From NCBI GenBank assembly GCA_009617715.1, contig VTFK01000020.1:620001-684000 (forward strand): 64,000 nt of DNA, in the 5' to 3' direction. The notes beneath the pieces were generated by a model. The model saw nothing but the letters and a program-made list of their open reading frames with translations, had not been told where the DNA came from and made no database searches. Position numbers and translations under genes: made by a program. Positions 24,001 through 34,912 of the stretch are shown in pieces. Origin of the DNA: Plectrocnemia conspersa. Lineage: Eukaryota; Arthropoda; Insecta; Trichoptera; Polycentropodidae. The first letter of the stretch is position 1. The number at the start of each line of letters is the position of its first letter.

Positions 24001-27000
24001 GTGAGAACTTCATCGTACTTTCTATTGATCAACGCCAACTTGAACTTGTATTCCGTCGGATCGATCTTCAATACTCGAGGACGGCATTCTCGATCCAAAC
24101 AAAAAGCTTGAGATCCTTTAACACGAGTCACGTAAACGGGCAGATCGAGGGTTCTTATAATACCGTGATCCCTAAAAAACAATTTAAGATATTTAAGAAA
24201 AATATTATGAATTAAATATAATAAAAATTACACTACAATAAGATTTTTGCCGCAATTGAGTTATTTTATCATTGTGGCAAAAAATGCAGTGCTATTATTA
24301 ACAAAATACCCGTTGGTGCATGTGTATTTGATATGGTTGGTCGTCGTGTATATGAACACCATTCCGGAGTCGTCCCAAGCTCCCGATTTGACGCGCGTGT
24401 TTTCATGTACGGAACACAACGATTCCAGTTTACGGTTGCATAGTGTGACGGAGTTCTTGGCCAAGAGCGCCACCAGAGACATGTCAGCGGACCAAATCAC
24501 ATAGCGGCATTTACAGATCTTAAATTGAGCCATCGTACGCTTTTGTTGGACGTCGAATAGCGTAAGATTTTCAGGATCTCGAAGCAAAAGCATTCCAGTT
24601 CCAGCGTAGAATATCTCATCGCACGTCGGAGTCTGTACTTTCTTAGTGATCTCGTTCTTCAAGTTTTTGATGAGTAACTGATTATTTCTGTCTAAAGTGG
24701 CGAATCTGTTCCTAGCCACCCAGAGAGCCGTTATTCCGGCTCCTCTCTTCGGTTCTTCTGCGGGCGCGCTCGAAGAAGAGTTCTCGGCGTTCTTCGGAAT
24801 CATGTACAGATCGTACACGTATTTTTCAGCGCCTCCCTGAAGGCGGTAAGTCAGCAAAATGCAGGATTCTGCTTGATTGTAAGACATGCTGTACGGAGGA
24901 GTTCTTCCATTTCCTTTTATCTGCATCACCACCGAATCAACGGACGTGGTGAGATCGACCTTGCGTAAGAATCTCTCCTTGATATAATACAGCATGTTAG
25001 CCTGTACGACGTAAGCGGGACGTTCTCTCTCTAATTTGAAGATGATCATTCCTGAATCGTGTCCGGCGGCAAAGAGATTCAAAGTCGGATGAGAGGACAA
25101 CACCCAAAATCTATATATAAAAATATTTATCAAAAACATCGACACTTATATAAATAAATATATAAACTAATTATACCTATCGTATTCTCTACGGAACGTA
25201 TTCAAACACGTCCTCTTACTCATATCCCACACTCTGATAGACTTATCTTCAGAGTTCGATATCATGACTTCTTGGCGAGCGTGGAATAGCACACAAGACA
25301 CGTTATTGTAATGACCGCGACACGTATCGACCTCCCAAGCTTTCGAATCGTTCATGCGCCACAGTTTAATTTGTCTATCGTCAGCCGCCGATACGATCAA
25401 AGGCAGAGTTGGATGGAAGCAAGCCCAATTGACTCCACGATCGTGTCCTTCCAGGACATGTTTAACAACAGCATCGGCCTAAAATAAATATTCATAAATA
25501 ATATATCCTTTAGACCAGGGGTCGGCGAAATGTGTTCCATGGGTCAAAAGTAGCTTACGAGACGTTTTTCTTATGCGGTAAAATCTTTTTAAGACAACAT
25601 TAACATTACCTAAATTGTGTACTATAATGTGTTTACATGATATGTCGGGTTAATCTAAAAATATGCTACTTTCTTTATTAGGTAAAGACTAATGGTTTTA
25701 ATTGAATGTTAGATTTTTGACAGAAAATTATTATATTTTCAGTGCATTGTTAACATAAAATAATGAGATGCAGTGAATTTTATTTGAACTCAAATACGAT
25801 TTTTTTTAGTAGTGTCTCATTATTTTAACACATGACACACATGTTTATGGCACAATTTCGGATGGGCAAACGCAAGCCCTAAATGATGTCCCTGTGTCTC
25901 AAAATACATTTTTACGAAAATTCAACATGTACTTATATAGTAACGAAATTTGAGAAAATATGATGCACATGTTCCAAGGGCCATAATGATAAAGAATGAA
26001 TCATTTATATTGTAGGTTTTACCAAAAGGGCACTTTTGCTAATGGCTAATTCTACAAAGTCATATTGAATCCTGGCAAAAAGACCGTTTCAATTCTTCCT
26101 GTTTTATTTTTTAATAGTTGAAAGAATATAAAAGTGTTAAAAAATACTTAAATACATTTTTATTTCATTATTATGAATATATAATATGTGAGATTTATTT
26201 ATAGAAAAAAATGTGTAAACACTGCCTCCAGAATTTCAGGTATTGATTTTTTTCACTACGTTAGTTAATATAATATTAGTAACATCTTTGGCTAAAGCTC
26301 TAAATGAATATGTTATGAAATGACGAAATGCACAAATTTGTGCAGAGTGTATTAGTCATACTGTAATGAAAAATATATACAATTTTGAAAAGAATGTTAA
26401 AGCTGTCAACACAATATAGGAACCCTTATATATATTATATTATATTATATTATAATGGATAGAAAAGTAACCTGTCCAAATAGATCTGGCGCCTGAGGAT
26501 TCCGCATATGATCGTACAAAACTGCAGGACCGGGTGCTACTTTTTTCCTCAATCCGGTCACGTCCCAAACTCTGACGCTCTGATCTAAAGAAGCCGATAC
26601 GACCAAATCTTCCGTCGGATGGAACGTGGCACACATTACGTAGTGGTTGTGGCCAGTCAAGACGCAGATGCATTGGCGCGATTGCCAATTCCATATCCTG
26701 ATGGTCTATAAAAAATAAAAGAAGCAATATATAAAATGATTGTTAAATGTATTTGAATAAGATTTTACCTGGTCGTCAGATGCGCTAAGAATCCACGGAT
26801 ATTTATGATGGAACACTGTGGTTCTGATGTAGTCTAAATGGCCCAGTAGGGTAAAAATGCAGCGCCTCTGTTTGTAGTTCCAAACCTGATGAAAGAAAAA
26901 AAGTGTTATTAAATCGCGTGTCGATTAGTCTATAGAAAATGAAAATGAAAATATACTTTGATTTTGTAATCGTCTCCGCCGGAAACGAAGAGCGGTTGTT

Positions 27001-27184
27001 GCGAGTGGAAGCACACGCCTCTGACGGGTCCGTCGTGCTCTTCGAACTTATCCAACAGCGTGCACATGCGATAGTCCCACAGCTGGATGGTGCCATTGTG
27101 TAAACTGGACAGTACCCAGGGTCGCCACGGATGAAACGATATGCCCTTCACTCGTGCTGACTTAGTCTCGAACTTAGTCAGCAT
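21040..27184 (-). CDS. COPA: Coatomer subunit alpha (alpha-COP)
   Basis: Alpha-COP is part of the COPI B-subcomplex that coats Golgi-to-ER vesicles and reads dilysine signals. Thirteen coding exons join in frame: 27184-26957, 26885-26769, 26705-26472, 25478-25177, 25110-24310, 24171-23775, 23712-23515, 23443-23262, 23198-23042, 22303-22086, 22026-21851, 21786-21571 and 21503-21040. The product is about 1229 aa, close to the family length. It opens with [14 protein letters not shown] and WD40 repeats ([28 protein letters not shown]). The middle carries GAWDDSG and [12 protein letters not shown], and the COPI C-terminal domain has [10 protein letters not shown] and [20 protein letters not shown]. 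Two introns (25479-26471 and 22304-23041) are far longer than the rest and carry mobile-element relics. Confidence 0.96.
22391..22730. repeat. Half copy of the 4-kb foldback family in a COPA intron
   Basis: The intron at 22304-23041 contains CGTTCCCACTGCAACG, CTTTTGACGTGAATTTTTGA, CTTCTGAGAAGTGATAATTG and CTATGGAGCAATATGCGAGA, in the same order as one arm of the element at 3864-4880 and of the copy at 35690. The other arm is missing. It accounts for most of this unusually long intron. Confidence 0.75.
25516..26440. mobile_element. hAT-like relic in a COPA intron
   Basis: The intron at 25479-26471 starts with CAGGGGTCGGCGAAATGTG and then CGAGACGTTTTTCTTATGCG, resembling the terminus of widespread hAT elements. 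A second string near 25970 (TGTTCCAAGGGCCATAATG) partly repeats the subterminal TGTTCCATGGGTCAAAAG. I see no transposase frame and no clear right terminus, so the extent is inferred from the intron size. Confidence 0.45.
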
Positions 27185-27560
27185 CTTTGAGTCGTTTCCG
27201 TTGTTCGACCCCACACTGTCGCTTATTCTGTAAATCAAATAGTAACTATATGGAGTGGCAATATATCAACTATACGTGTAATTACCTATTTCGCAGGCCG
27301 CCGGCCGAAATGACAGCACTGGCTGACACGTCAATGCACTAAAACACTTTGGTCATAAGTCAGCAAAACACGGCCAATATTTTTATTACTGTTAATTTAT
27401 ACATACATACTAAAATAATTATTATCAATCAGATTTTTTTTGCAAATTTAACATTAATTTCGTAAATAAGCAAAGTCAGTATTTGTTACCTTGATTCTTA
27501 TCGACGTCAAAAAGTTCTCGGAAGTCTTCGATGGCGTAGTTTGGACTTTAAACAAGTTAG
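27185..27560 (-). other. COPA 5' UTR exons (predicted)
   Basis: Upstream of the COPA start codon the minus strand offers a chain of splice sites: an acceptor at about 27230 before the start exon, a 53-bp exon at 27338-27286 ending in a GTAATT donor, and a donor at about 27489 for a more distal exon. None adds an in-frame start. This is a hand-read model only. Confidence 0.35.
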
Positions 27561-28066
27561 TGACTTATATTTAAATGGCGAAAGTGATCTGATTTAAAAT
27601 GAAAGATTCGATCCGAAAACGTACGTTTTATATATAATTCACTTTTGGCTGTAACAAATACCCTTTCACCCACATTAATCTATTAAATCGAGGTTTTACT
27701 GTACTATTGTTTGTTATTATTATAACTGCTACTACTATTATTAATATTATTATTATATATTTATTATGTCTTTTTTAATATGTAAATTAACAACTTGTCA
27801 TGTCATTTTTCACTATTTTTGAGAATGGGGGATTTACAAGTTATTTTTATTTACGTCTTGTTCTGTACACAATTTAGAAATTATAGTCATTTTGTTTAAG
27901 AGTATTTTTATTTGATTGCAAATCATAAAAATGTTACTCCAAAACAATAATATCCTTTTATATTTTTCTCTATTTTTAATTATTAGACACGGACGAATAT
28001 AAAGTGCTTTAGGCCAAAATAAGTACGAGTTTCAAAACTGGGTTCACTAACTGTCAACCGAACTAA
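27561..28066. promoter_or_regulatory. Shared promoter region between COPA and the HAUS1-like gene
   Basis: COPA runs left and the HAUS1-like gene runs right from this interval, with about 0.5 kb between predicted transcript ends. I see no TATA box placed convincingly for either gene. A bidirectional promoter is inferred from orientation and spacing. Confidence 0.4.
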
Positions 28067-30815
28067 ATGGAGTTTGGAAGCGTCGAGTTGCTTCAAGAAG
28101 CAGTAAATGCTACGAAAGATCGTCAGAGGAAAGATCTTTTAGCTAAAGGTAACATTTTTCTTATATTATACCATAATTGATCGTATTTCATTGCTTAAAC
28201 ATTGACTGCTTTAAAACAGCTAAATCTAAACTGTACACGATGTAAAACTGTTATACATTGACATATATAGAACAAAAGCATGGTAAAAACATGTATTCAA
28301 TAAGTATTTGTATAAATATTAACATACAAATTTAGTGTATGTCGTTAATAATGGATTAAAATATATAGTTCGTTAGGCAAATTAGTTATTTCTTGTTAAT
28401 TTGAATTAATTTGATCGGTATTGTAATGTTTTGTTAAGATTTTCATTTAAAAATTGTTTATTTTATAAATGTCATTTGACGTTTCGTTTGACAACATAAC
28501 CTAAAAGCGTTCGTTACGTATCGTTACAGCTCCACGCATTGCTCAAATTTGACGCCGATTTATCAATTAAAACTATTAAGCGATGGATAAATTACTGTCG
28601 CTTAACATATTGAGCGCTAGAAGAGCCGTTTTAGAGGGCTCCATCTCATTTAGTGAACTCATGACTCTGTCGTTGAGTAGAGCCGAACAAGTTAAATCGC
28701 TCAATTCTATAATTACGTTTCTGCCAGTGGTGGCGATGAATGCGGCTGAGAGTTTGGATAAAAAGAGGACGATAAAGAATGCGAAACCGCTTCAAGGAAT
28801 ACCGATAGCGATCAAAGATAACTTTTGCACCAACGGAGTAAAAACTACATGTGCATCTAAGATGTTGAAAAATTTCATTCCGCCGTATGACGCTACAGTG
28901 GTGTCTAGACTGAAAGATAACGGCGCTATAATGATCGGAAAAACTAATTTGGATCAATTCGCTATGGGTTCGGGTACTGTGGATTCCATATACGGACCGA
29001 CTAAGAACATTTGGGGATCTAAGTTCGATACCAATTGTACCAATGAGAATAATTGGAGAATCGCGGGCGGCAGTTCTGGCGGTAGCGCCGTAGCGGTAGC
29101 TTCGGGGAGTTGTTTTGCTGCAATCGGATCCGATACTGGTGGATCTACGAGGAATCCGGCTGCTTTGTGTGGTATTGTGGGATTTAAACCGACGTATGGA
29201 ACGGTTTCAAGGCACGGCTTGATTCCGTTAGTTAATTCGATGGACGTTCCTGGGATTTTGACTAGAAATGTTGACGATTGTGTGATTATATATAATTGCA
29301 TAGCAGGTCCTGATGATTTCGATTCGACTACTATTAAAAAAAAGTATAACACGATCGAAATACCTGAAGATCCGAATCAAATCAATGTAAAAGGCTTGAC
29401 CGTTGGAATACCTGATGAATATATGTGCGACGAATTGAGCGAAGACGTTTTAATAGCTTGGAAAGATGTCGCTAACTTATTAGAAGATCAAGGAGCTATA
29501 GTTAAGCGAGTTTCGATGCCGCATACGTCGGCTTCTATTGTCGTTTATTCCGTTTTGAACCAATGCGAAGTAGCTAGTAACATGGCACGATATGACGGCA
29601 TCGAATACGGATTGAGACCGGAGAGTTGCAGTTCTACCAATGAACTATATGCAAAATCACGCTCCGAAGGTTTCAATATGGTCGTTCGAAACCGAATCTT
29701 AGCCGGAAACTATTTTCTACTGACGAAAAACTATGAAAAATACTTCGTTAAAGCCATGAAAATCAGACGGTTGATCAGCAACGATTTTAAAAAGATCTTC
29801 AATAAGAACGATAGTAATAGAGTAGATTTATTACTCACTCCGACTGTTTTAGGAGACGCTCCGTATTATAGAGATTATGTGATGTTGGACAATAGAGATC
29901 AATGTGCGAAGCACGATTATTGCACTCAACCCGCTAACATGGCCGGAGTACCGGCTATATCTTTACCCGTCAGATTATCTAAGAATAAGTTACCGATAGC
30001 GTTACAGTTGATAGGACCGAGTTTTTCCGAAAAACTTTTATTCACAGTTGCAAAAAAAATTGAAAGCTTAGTCAACTTTCCTAAATTTGTCATTAAAACT
30101 GAATAATATGTACCGATTTTTAGAATAAATATAGTTGTTATATAAATGTGTTTTTATTTATTATTTTTAGATTCAAAAAATGATGAATTGTTATCGTCCG
30201 TCGATTTGGATCTGAAAGATTTAACACCTCGCACCAATGAGCTCTTATCCGAGATGGCTTTGTATAATAAAGCGTCAAATCTCCGAGATTTAAATCCAAT
30301 GTCTTTATACTGCTGGAATTATGATTTGGAAATGGAAAAGATGGAGTATGAACCGATTATTTTAGAACTGGAGCAGAACACTAGAAGTATAGAAAAGAGG
30401 ATCAAGAAAGACTCGGACGAACTGGAGACGTTCAGGGAAGACTTGGCGACCGTGAAAGAAAAGATAAACAAAGAATCTCAGACCGACGATCACATCAAAA
30501 AGAAATGCTCGATAGATAATAAGATTTCAAATTATAAATCCAAATATAATGAGCTAACTGTAAGTATTTGCGTTAGTTTTATATCCTTATAGATTCGCCA
30601 ATATTAATTTAAATATAATATTTCAGATGCGACTATCGAAATTTAAAATACCATTTGAAATTCTCCCCGAGAGCTTCAAACAGAATCAAATAGAACTTCA
30701 AAACTTGAAGAGCAAATGCGACGAGCTCAAAATTATCATAGATCAAAGGACTCTCGTTATGAGTGCTAAAAAAGATTTGCGCAATTTAAAATTAAATCAG
30801 ACTCCAATGAAATAA
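28067..30815 (+). CDS. Coiled-coil protein, probable augmin subunit 1 (HAUS1/Wac-like)
   Basis: Three exons join in frame: 28067-28148, 30171-30559 and 30627-30815, giving 219 aa. Splice phases fit at both junctions. The protein is highly charged and helical. After a short N-terminus it has TPRTNELLSEMALYNKASNL, then a predicted coiled coil rich in Glu and Lys (about residues 95-160), and a C-terminal helix (ELQNLKSKCDELKIIIDQRT). This order and the PRT-x-E-L-L motif resemble HAUS1, the augmin subunit that helps recruit gamma-tubulin to spindle microtubules; fly Wac is similarly short. The family diverges fast, so the name is provisional and another coiled-coil protein is possible. Its first intron (2022 bp) contains the whole GatA gene. 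Poly(A) signal AATAAA is at 31044. Confidence 0.6.
28430..28582 (+). promoter_or_regulatory. Putative GatA promoter and 5' UTR inside the HAUS1-like intron
   Basis: The 150 bp before the GatA start are GC-richer than the rest of the intron and contain GTCATTTGACGTTTCG, then ACAACATAACCT. The minus-strand reading AGGTTATGTTGT also occurs in NOP56 intron 1 at 14609. ATCGTTACAG ending at 28530 looks like a splice acceptor, so GatA could instead share the host gene's first exon. Both readings are inference. Confidence 0.35.
28583..30106 (+). CDS. GatA: Glutamyl-tRNA(Gln) amidotransferase subunit A, mitochondrial
   Basis: A single uninterrupted frame of 507 aa, close to the family length (human QRSL1 is 528). 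GatA releases ammonia from glutamine and, with GatB and GatC, converts Glu-tRNA(Gln) to Gln-tRNA(Gln) in mitochondria. The amidase Ser-cisSer-Lys triad is visible: Lys78 in GIPIAIKDNF, cis-Ser164 in AGGSSGGSAVAVASG and nucleophile Ser188 in GSDTGGSTRNPAALCG. The signature FKPTYGTVSRHGLIP and a C-terminal QPANMAGVPAISLPV segment also fit. No strong mitochondrial presequence is obvious. The gene has no introns and lies entirely within intron 1 of the HAUS1-like gene, on the same strand. An AATAAA at 30124 precedes the host gene's next exon. Confidence 0.95.
   Translation: MDKLLSLNILSARRAVLEGSISFSELMTLSLSRAEQVKSLNSIITFLPVVAMNAAESLDKKRTIKNAKPLQGIPIAIKDNFCTNGVKTTCASKMLKNFIPPYDATVVSRLKDNGAIMIGKTNLDQFAMGSGTVDSIYGPTKNIWGSKFDTNCTNENNWRIAGGSSGGSAVAVASGSCFAAIGSDTGGSTRNPAALCGIVGFKPTYGTVSRHGLIPLVNSMDVPGILTRNVDDCVIIYNCIAGPDDFDSTTIKKKYNTIEIPEDPNQINVKGLTVGIPDEYMCDELSEDVLIAWKDVANLLEDQGAIVKRVSMPHTSASIVVYSVLNQCEVASNMARYDGIEYGLRPESCSSTNELYAKSRSEGFNMVVRNRILAGNYFLLTKNYEKYFVKAMKIRRLISNDFKKIFNKNDSNRVDLLLTPTVLGDAPYYRDYVMLDNRDQCAKHDYCTQPANMAGVPAISLPVRLSKNKLPIALQLIGPSFSEKLLFTVAKKIESLVNFPKFVIKTE
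30124..30129 (+). terminator. GatA poly(A) signal
   Basis: AATAAA lies 18 bp after the GatA stop codon and about 40 bp before the HAUS1-like exon 2 acceptor at 30169-30170. It would end GatA transcripts before the host exon. Confidence 0.6.
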
Positions 30816-30989
30816 TAATTTATCTATTATAATGTACAACTTTTTAACAAAAGGATGAGATAACTCAATCTAGAAATACATACTGATTTCAGTTATATAT
30901 GAAGTGCCTGATATTTTTAGTGAGTTATAATATAAAACGCTATTTTTTAACTACATTTTTAATAATCAAAATATGATCCATTTAAACAA

Positions 30990-31290
30990 GTAGTACCTTA
31001 TTTTTAATGTAGTCATCTAAGGCTTTTATTTCGTATTTCTAGAAATAAATCTAAATATTTAAATAGGAGATAATCTAAAGGGGAAAGATCAAGGACATTA
31101 GGCAAAATTTACAATTCTAATATAAAGTATATCACTTTAAATATGTTTACAAATATAGGATGTTTTTTAATGTATGATATAAATTTCTTTAAAATATGAT
31201 TCCATGCGATATTGCCTTTGTTGTATGACAATTTTTTTTGGAACCTTTGCATATTTTTATTAAATAAAATCTGTCAATATAAAAACAGTC
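30990..31290 (-). pseudogene. Possible mariner-like transposase relic
   Basis: On the minus strand near 31115-31040 the frame reads VLDLSPLDYLLFKYLDLFLE, which resembles the DLAPSDYHLF signature around an acidic catalytic residue of mariner transposases. The sequence on both sides is out of frame and AT-rich. Only this motif supports the call. Confidence 0.4.
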
Positions 31291-31523
31291 TTTCATCAAC
31301 ATTCATAGTCTGTCTTATCTTCAGAGGAGCATCAGTGAAGTTCAAGGACACTTCAAAGTGTGTTCAAGGAATCTTAGTGAAGCATAATCCGGTACGTACA
31401 TTTTAATTTATTTTAATTGAAAAAACTTCTTTGGCGTTTCTTAAATATGGCTTTGTTTAAATCAACTCTCTTAAAATATTTAATCTTTAATATTTTGTAA
31501 ATAAGATTATATGTATGTATATG

Positions 31524-31734
31524 CAGTAAACCCCCCAATAACACGCTAAATTGGGGATCTGCTATTTGGGTGCCCAATACTTTATGTATGAGCGAGCTAA
31601 AGAGAGGATATCTCACCACACTAGCCTGATTCATACATACATGTATGTACGTATTACAAAAAATTGTATCAGTATTTTCTAGTCCCCCAACTACACGCCC
31701 CCAAATAGCACATCCCGAATTGGGAGTTCTACTG
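31524..31734. mobile_element. Small terminal-inverted-repeat element (pogo-like)
   Basis: The left end starts CAGTAAACCCCCCAATAAC. The right end, read on the minus strand, starts CAGTAGAACTCCCAATTCGG, and both continue with GCTATTTGGG-type sequence. Length is about 211 bp, with no coding capacity. CAGTA-type termini with a GC-rich subterminal block are typical of pogo/Tigger-like non-autonomous copies. Target-site duplication is not clean. Confidence 0.55.
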
Positions 31735-32752
31735 TATTTGCATTAGGATTCATTTTTTATTATTTTAAATGCCTTGCATAAAGCTGAAAATATCTCGTAT
31801 GTACTGAAAATTAAAATTTTAAATATTTTATTACTGAGATTAAAATTACTCATTTTAGTGCATTTTATTCTGAATTAAAATCGGTTTTTATAATTAATTT
31901 AAATATATAAGTTTTTTGGTAAATGGAAAAGAGAATAAGAATAATATTTTATTCAATAATATTCTCATTATTAAAAAAACATTTAACTCCATCTATACAA
32001 ATGTTTAAAGTGCTTTTCCTCAACTTAGCTATTGTACATGTTTTACTTATGTGATAATAAAAAAATTATGTGATAGTATTTATAAAAATGTAATGCATAA
32101 AAAGGTTATGATTATATAATATTCCTAATTGTATGTATAATTATAAATTATATAGTTATAAAATGGTCTTAATGTAAATTTTTTCAAGGGCGCCATAGGC
32201 GGACGGCTGCTCTGCCTGTGCGTTAAATTGGCGCTGATTCTATTATTTGTATCTATTGTTTTATTCCTTATAAATAATATTGGGTCAAATGTAAATAACA
32301 TATTTCTATAGACTCAGCTAGTGCTATATATTTTTGTGTTTTTAATAGCCACAGTAAAATATTTTGAAGTTCAAATATACCTAATTATTAAACATAATTT
32401 TTACAAAAATCTTGTCAAATTGCATAACTACTTTTTTTATTAAAATTTTATTTTATGTTATCATATCTTTGTGGTGAAGAGAAAGCAAAATTTTTAATTC
32501 TTGTGCAGTGTTATTAAGTTGCATATTTTACTGTTAAAAATACATATAATATAGAAAAATACATTATAAATTCAATTCATTGTGTGGTTGTTTCAACATC
32601 CTTCGAATGTTGAGATCCTGTGCTCACAAATTTAATGGTTTGACTCCCAAAGTCCAGTTTAGAGATGCTGAAGTGTGTTTGTGTAGAATGAGTCTTACAG
32701 TTAACAATGTTGGCCTGTTAAATTAATTAATGATTATAAAAAAACTCCAGAA
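31735..32752. other. Intergenic between HAUS1-like gene and CFAP206
   Basis: AT-rich sequence between two convergent genes. A GC-richer string near 32185-32235 (GGGCGCCATAGGCGGAC) looks like another transposon terminus, but no partner end was found. Confidence 0.4.
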
Positions 32753-34912
32753 TCAATAATATTTCAATAAAACGCAAACCATTTGACAAGCTCTTTTCTT
32801 ATATTCCCAAATGTTCCATATGTAATTTTTATCGATATAAGATGGAATTGGATGTAGTTCCGTCTGAACCTCCTTCTCATCAGTTTTTGCTAAAACATAA
32901 CATGATAATATATTTTATACTTTTATTAATATTATAATTTGAGTACCAATATCTGAACGCTTTGCTGTTAAAATTGTCATTTGACGGACTGAATATACGT
33001 CTTCGTATATCTGTAAAAAGTTGATCATCTCTACGTTGCTTCTGACGTACTCAAGCGTTTCTTTTATGTATCTAAATAGTTTCAAATGTGATTATTTTTC
33101 TAATAATATAGTATTTGAACAATAATCTACCGATTAGGATTTAATCCGAATTGTGTGGCGTGATCCAACGAGCAGAATGCAAAGTAACGTCTTCCCCATT
33201 TCAGCAATCCCATGTTTGGATTAGCCGGTATTAGAGCTCCGACGCAAATGCACAATCCGCAGAATCCCAAGTACTGAAACAGTCAATCTTTAAAGACATT
33301 ATTTTTAGCGAAGCAAAATAATAAGATTTATCACCTGACAGATTACGTCTTCAGATTTATCGTTTTGAAAAATTACTTGACACTTGTTAGTCGCATGATC
33401 TATCTTGCATTCTTCAGTCTTTTGGAGACGTTGAGCGTCCGATATGACTCTCCTTCCGTTTAAGAATGTATCGATAACCGGAGAAGGCACGTCCATCTTC
33501 TCGTGGACCGAATCCAAATTCCACATTAGATTATTGATAGCCGATATCAGAAACATATTGTTTTGCATCCGACGCCAAAAGTTCCACAGTCTAATGAAAT
33601 ATGGCTACAAATTTGTAATTTTGAGTTTCAGGCCTAAGTTCGAAAAATTGCTAGGGAGGAAGTACCATGATATAATATGACTGAATCTGTGATTGACTCA
33701 ATCATAATATGACAAAATATTTTAACGATACTTACAAACACTTGATCAGCAGGAACAGCCGTTCTGTATCTAACCATCGAGTGCAGATCGAACATATGAG
33801 TAGAAAAGTTGACGCACAATTCTTTATTTTCAACTTGTAGACTATCCATATCTACTATCAGCTTTCTGACTAATACTTCATATTGTCTATATATTGACAA
33901 TATTTTGCATAGATGATTGTAGTTTTTCATGTCGATGTTCTTATTGTTCGGTATCGTCACTTCTACCGATTTAGTGTCAGGGTTCACGTGAATATAATCG
34001 TCTATGGATGTAGTCAAGAGGTTTACACGTTCCATTATACGTATCAAACAATGCGATAGAGCTAAACTTGTGGCTTCGGCGGCTTCGGGCAAGTTAGTAG
34101 TCACTATAATATAGAAAAATGTATGAAATAATAATAATTGCTCAATTTTATGCTAATATTACATTCAGGAATGCTTTCTCCTCCTTTTCTGCAATCTTTA
34201 TTGAATATACGTATTCCAGATACTATGCATAGTAATTCAACGAGCTGCTTCTCTTTAAATTGATTTTTTTGATCGACGAACAATTTTAAATCTTCCATTG
34301 TAAAGACGCTGTTCAAAGCTGCAGTGCCTTCTCTTAAAACCTAATAAAAACATTATTTATATGTATGGCTTTATGCTAATGTAATAATAATGCATACCTG
34401 TATATTTCCAGGATTACCAAGACCAGATTTTAGAACGATACAAATTGAAATTCTCCTCAACAGCTTCTCATAATCTTCATTTGTATTTGGACGAGCCTCT
34501 AATATCTCATTAACTAACGGTTCTGTTCTTTTATCTATACTTTCCTGATTCTTAAAAATTAAGTTTTCTAGTGAGTCATAGTCATTTTCATAATTTAACT
34601 GCATCTTTAACATAAGATTTGAAGGTTCATTTTCATCTGTGAGATAAAAAAATGTTGTATATGTTGTAGTTTATAATTAAAGTAACAAGATTTTATTTTA
34701 CCTGATAGTTTTTCAATACAATGCTTGACGAACTCTGCATTTTTATCTTCAGTGAGATTTTTAACGAAATACTTTCCGTAGTTGGGATCCAAAGCACAAT
34801 GTTTTATATAATACTCAATGTAATCAGCGTCAATTGATATATTTTGATTGGAGCATTCTTTAGATGCTTCTGCTACAATGAATTTTAAGATGTTCTCCGG
34901 TGGGAAAGCCAT
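32753..34912 (-). CDS. CFAP206: Cilia- and flagella-associated protein 206
   Basis: CFAP206 is an axonemal protein tied to radial spoke 2 in motile cilia; in insects the likely site is the sperm flagellum. Eight exons join in frame: 34912-34702, 34636-34398, 34340-34163, 34103-33736, 33604-33335, 33273-33131, 33071-32947 and 32889-32753. They give about 556 aa against 622 in human. Family-specific strings are LKSGLGNPGNIQ, VLREGTAALNSVF, LLCIVSGIRIFNKDCRKGGE, AVPADQVF joined to PYFIRLWNFW, and GFCGLCICVGALIPANPNMG followed by WGRRYFAFCS. Exon 5 uses the acceptor at 33605, because the nearer AG would break the frame. The C-terminus ends soon after YIWNIWEYKKR and lacks the longer vertebrate tail, or one more exon was missed. 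Confidence 0.88.

Noticed and set aside
31212..31406. Plus-strand 64-codon frame next to the mariner-like motif
   Set aside because: The recognisable transposase motif is on the minus strand; the plus frame is a shadow.
33590..33604. Nearer acceptor (TTTCATTAG) for CFAP206 exon 5
   Set aside because: It puts the exon out of phase with exon 4. The acceptor ending at 33605 keeps phase and restores the conserved VFPxFI-like junction.
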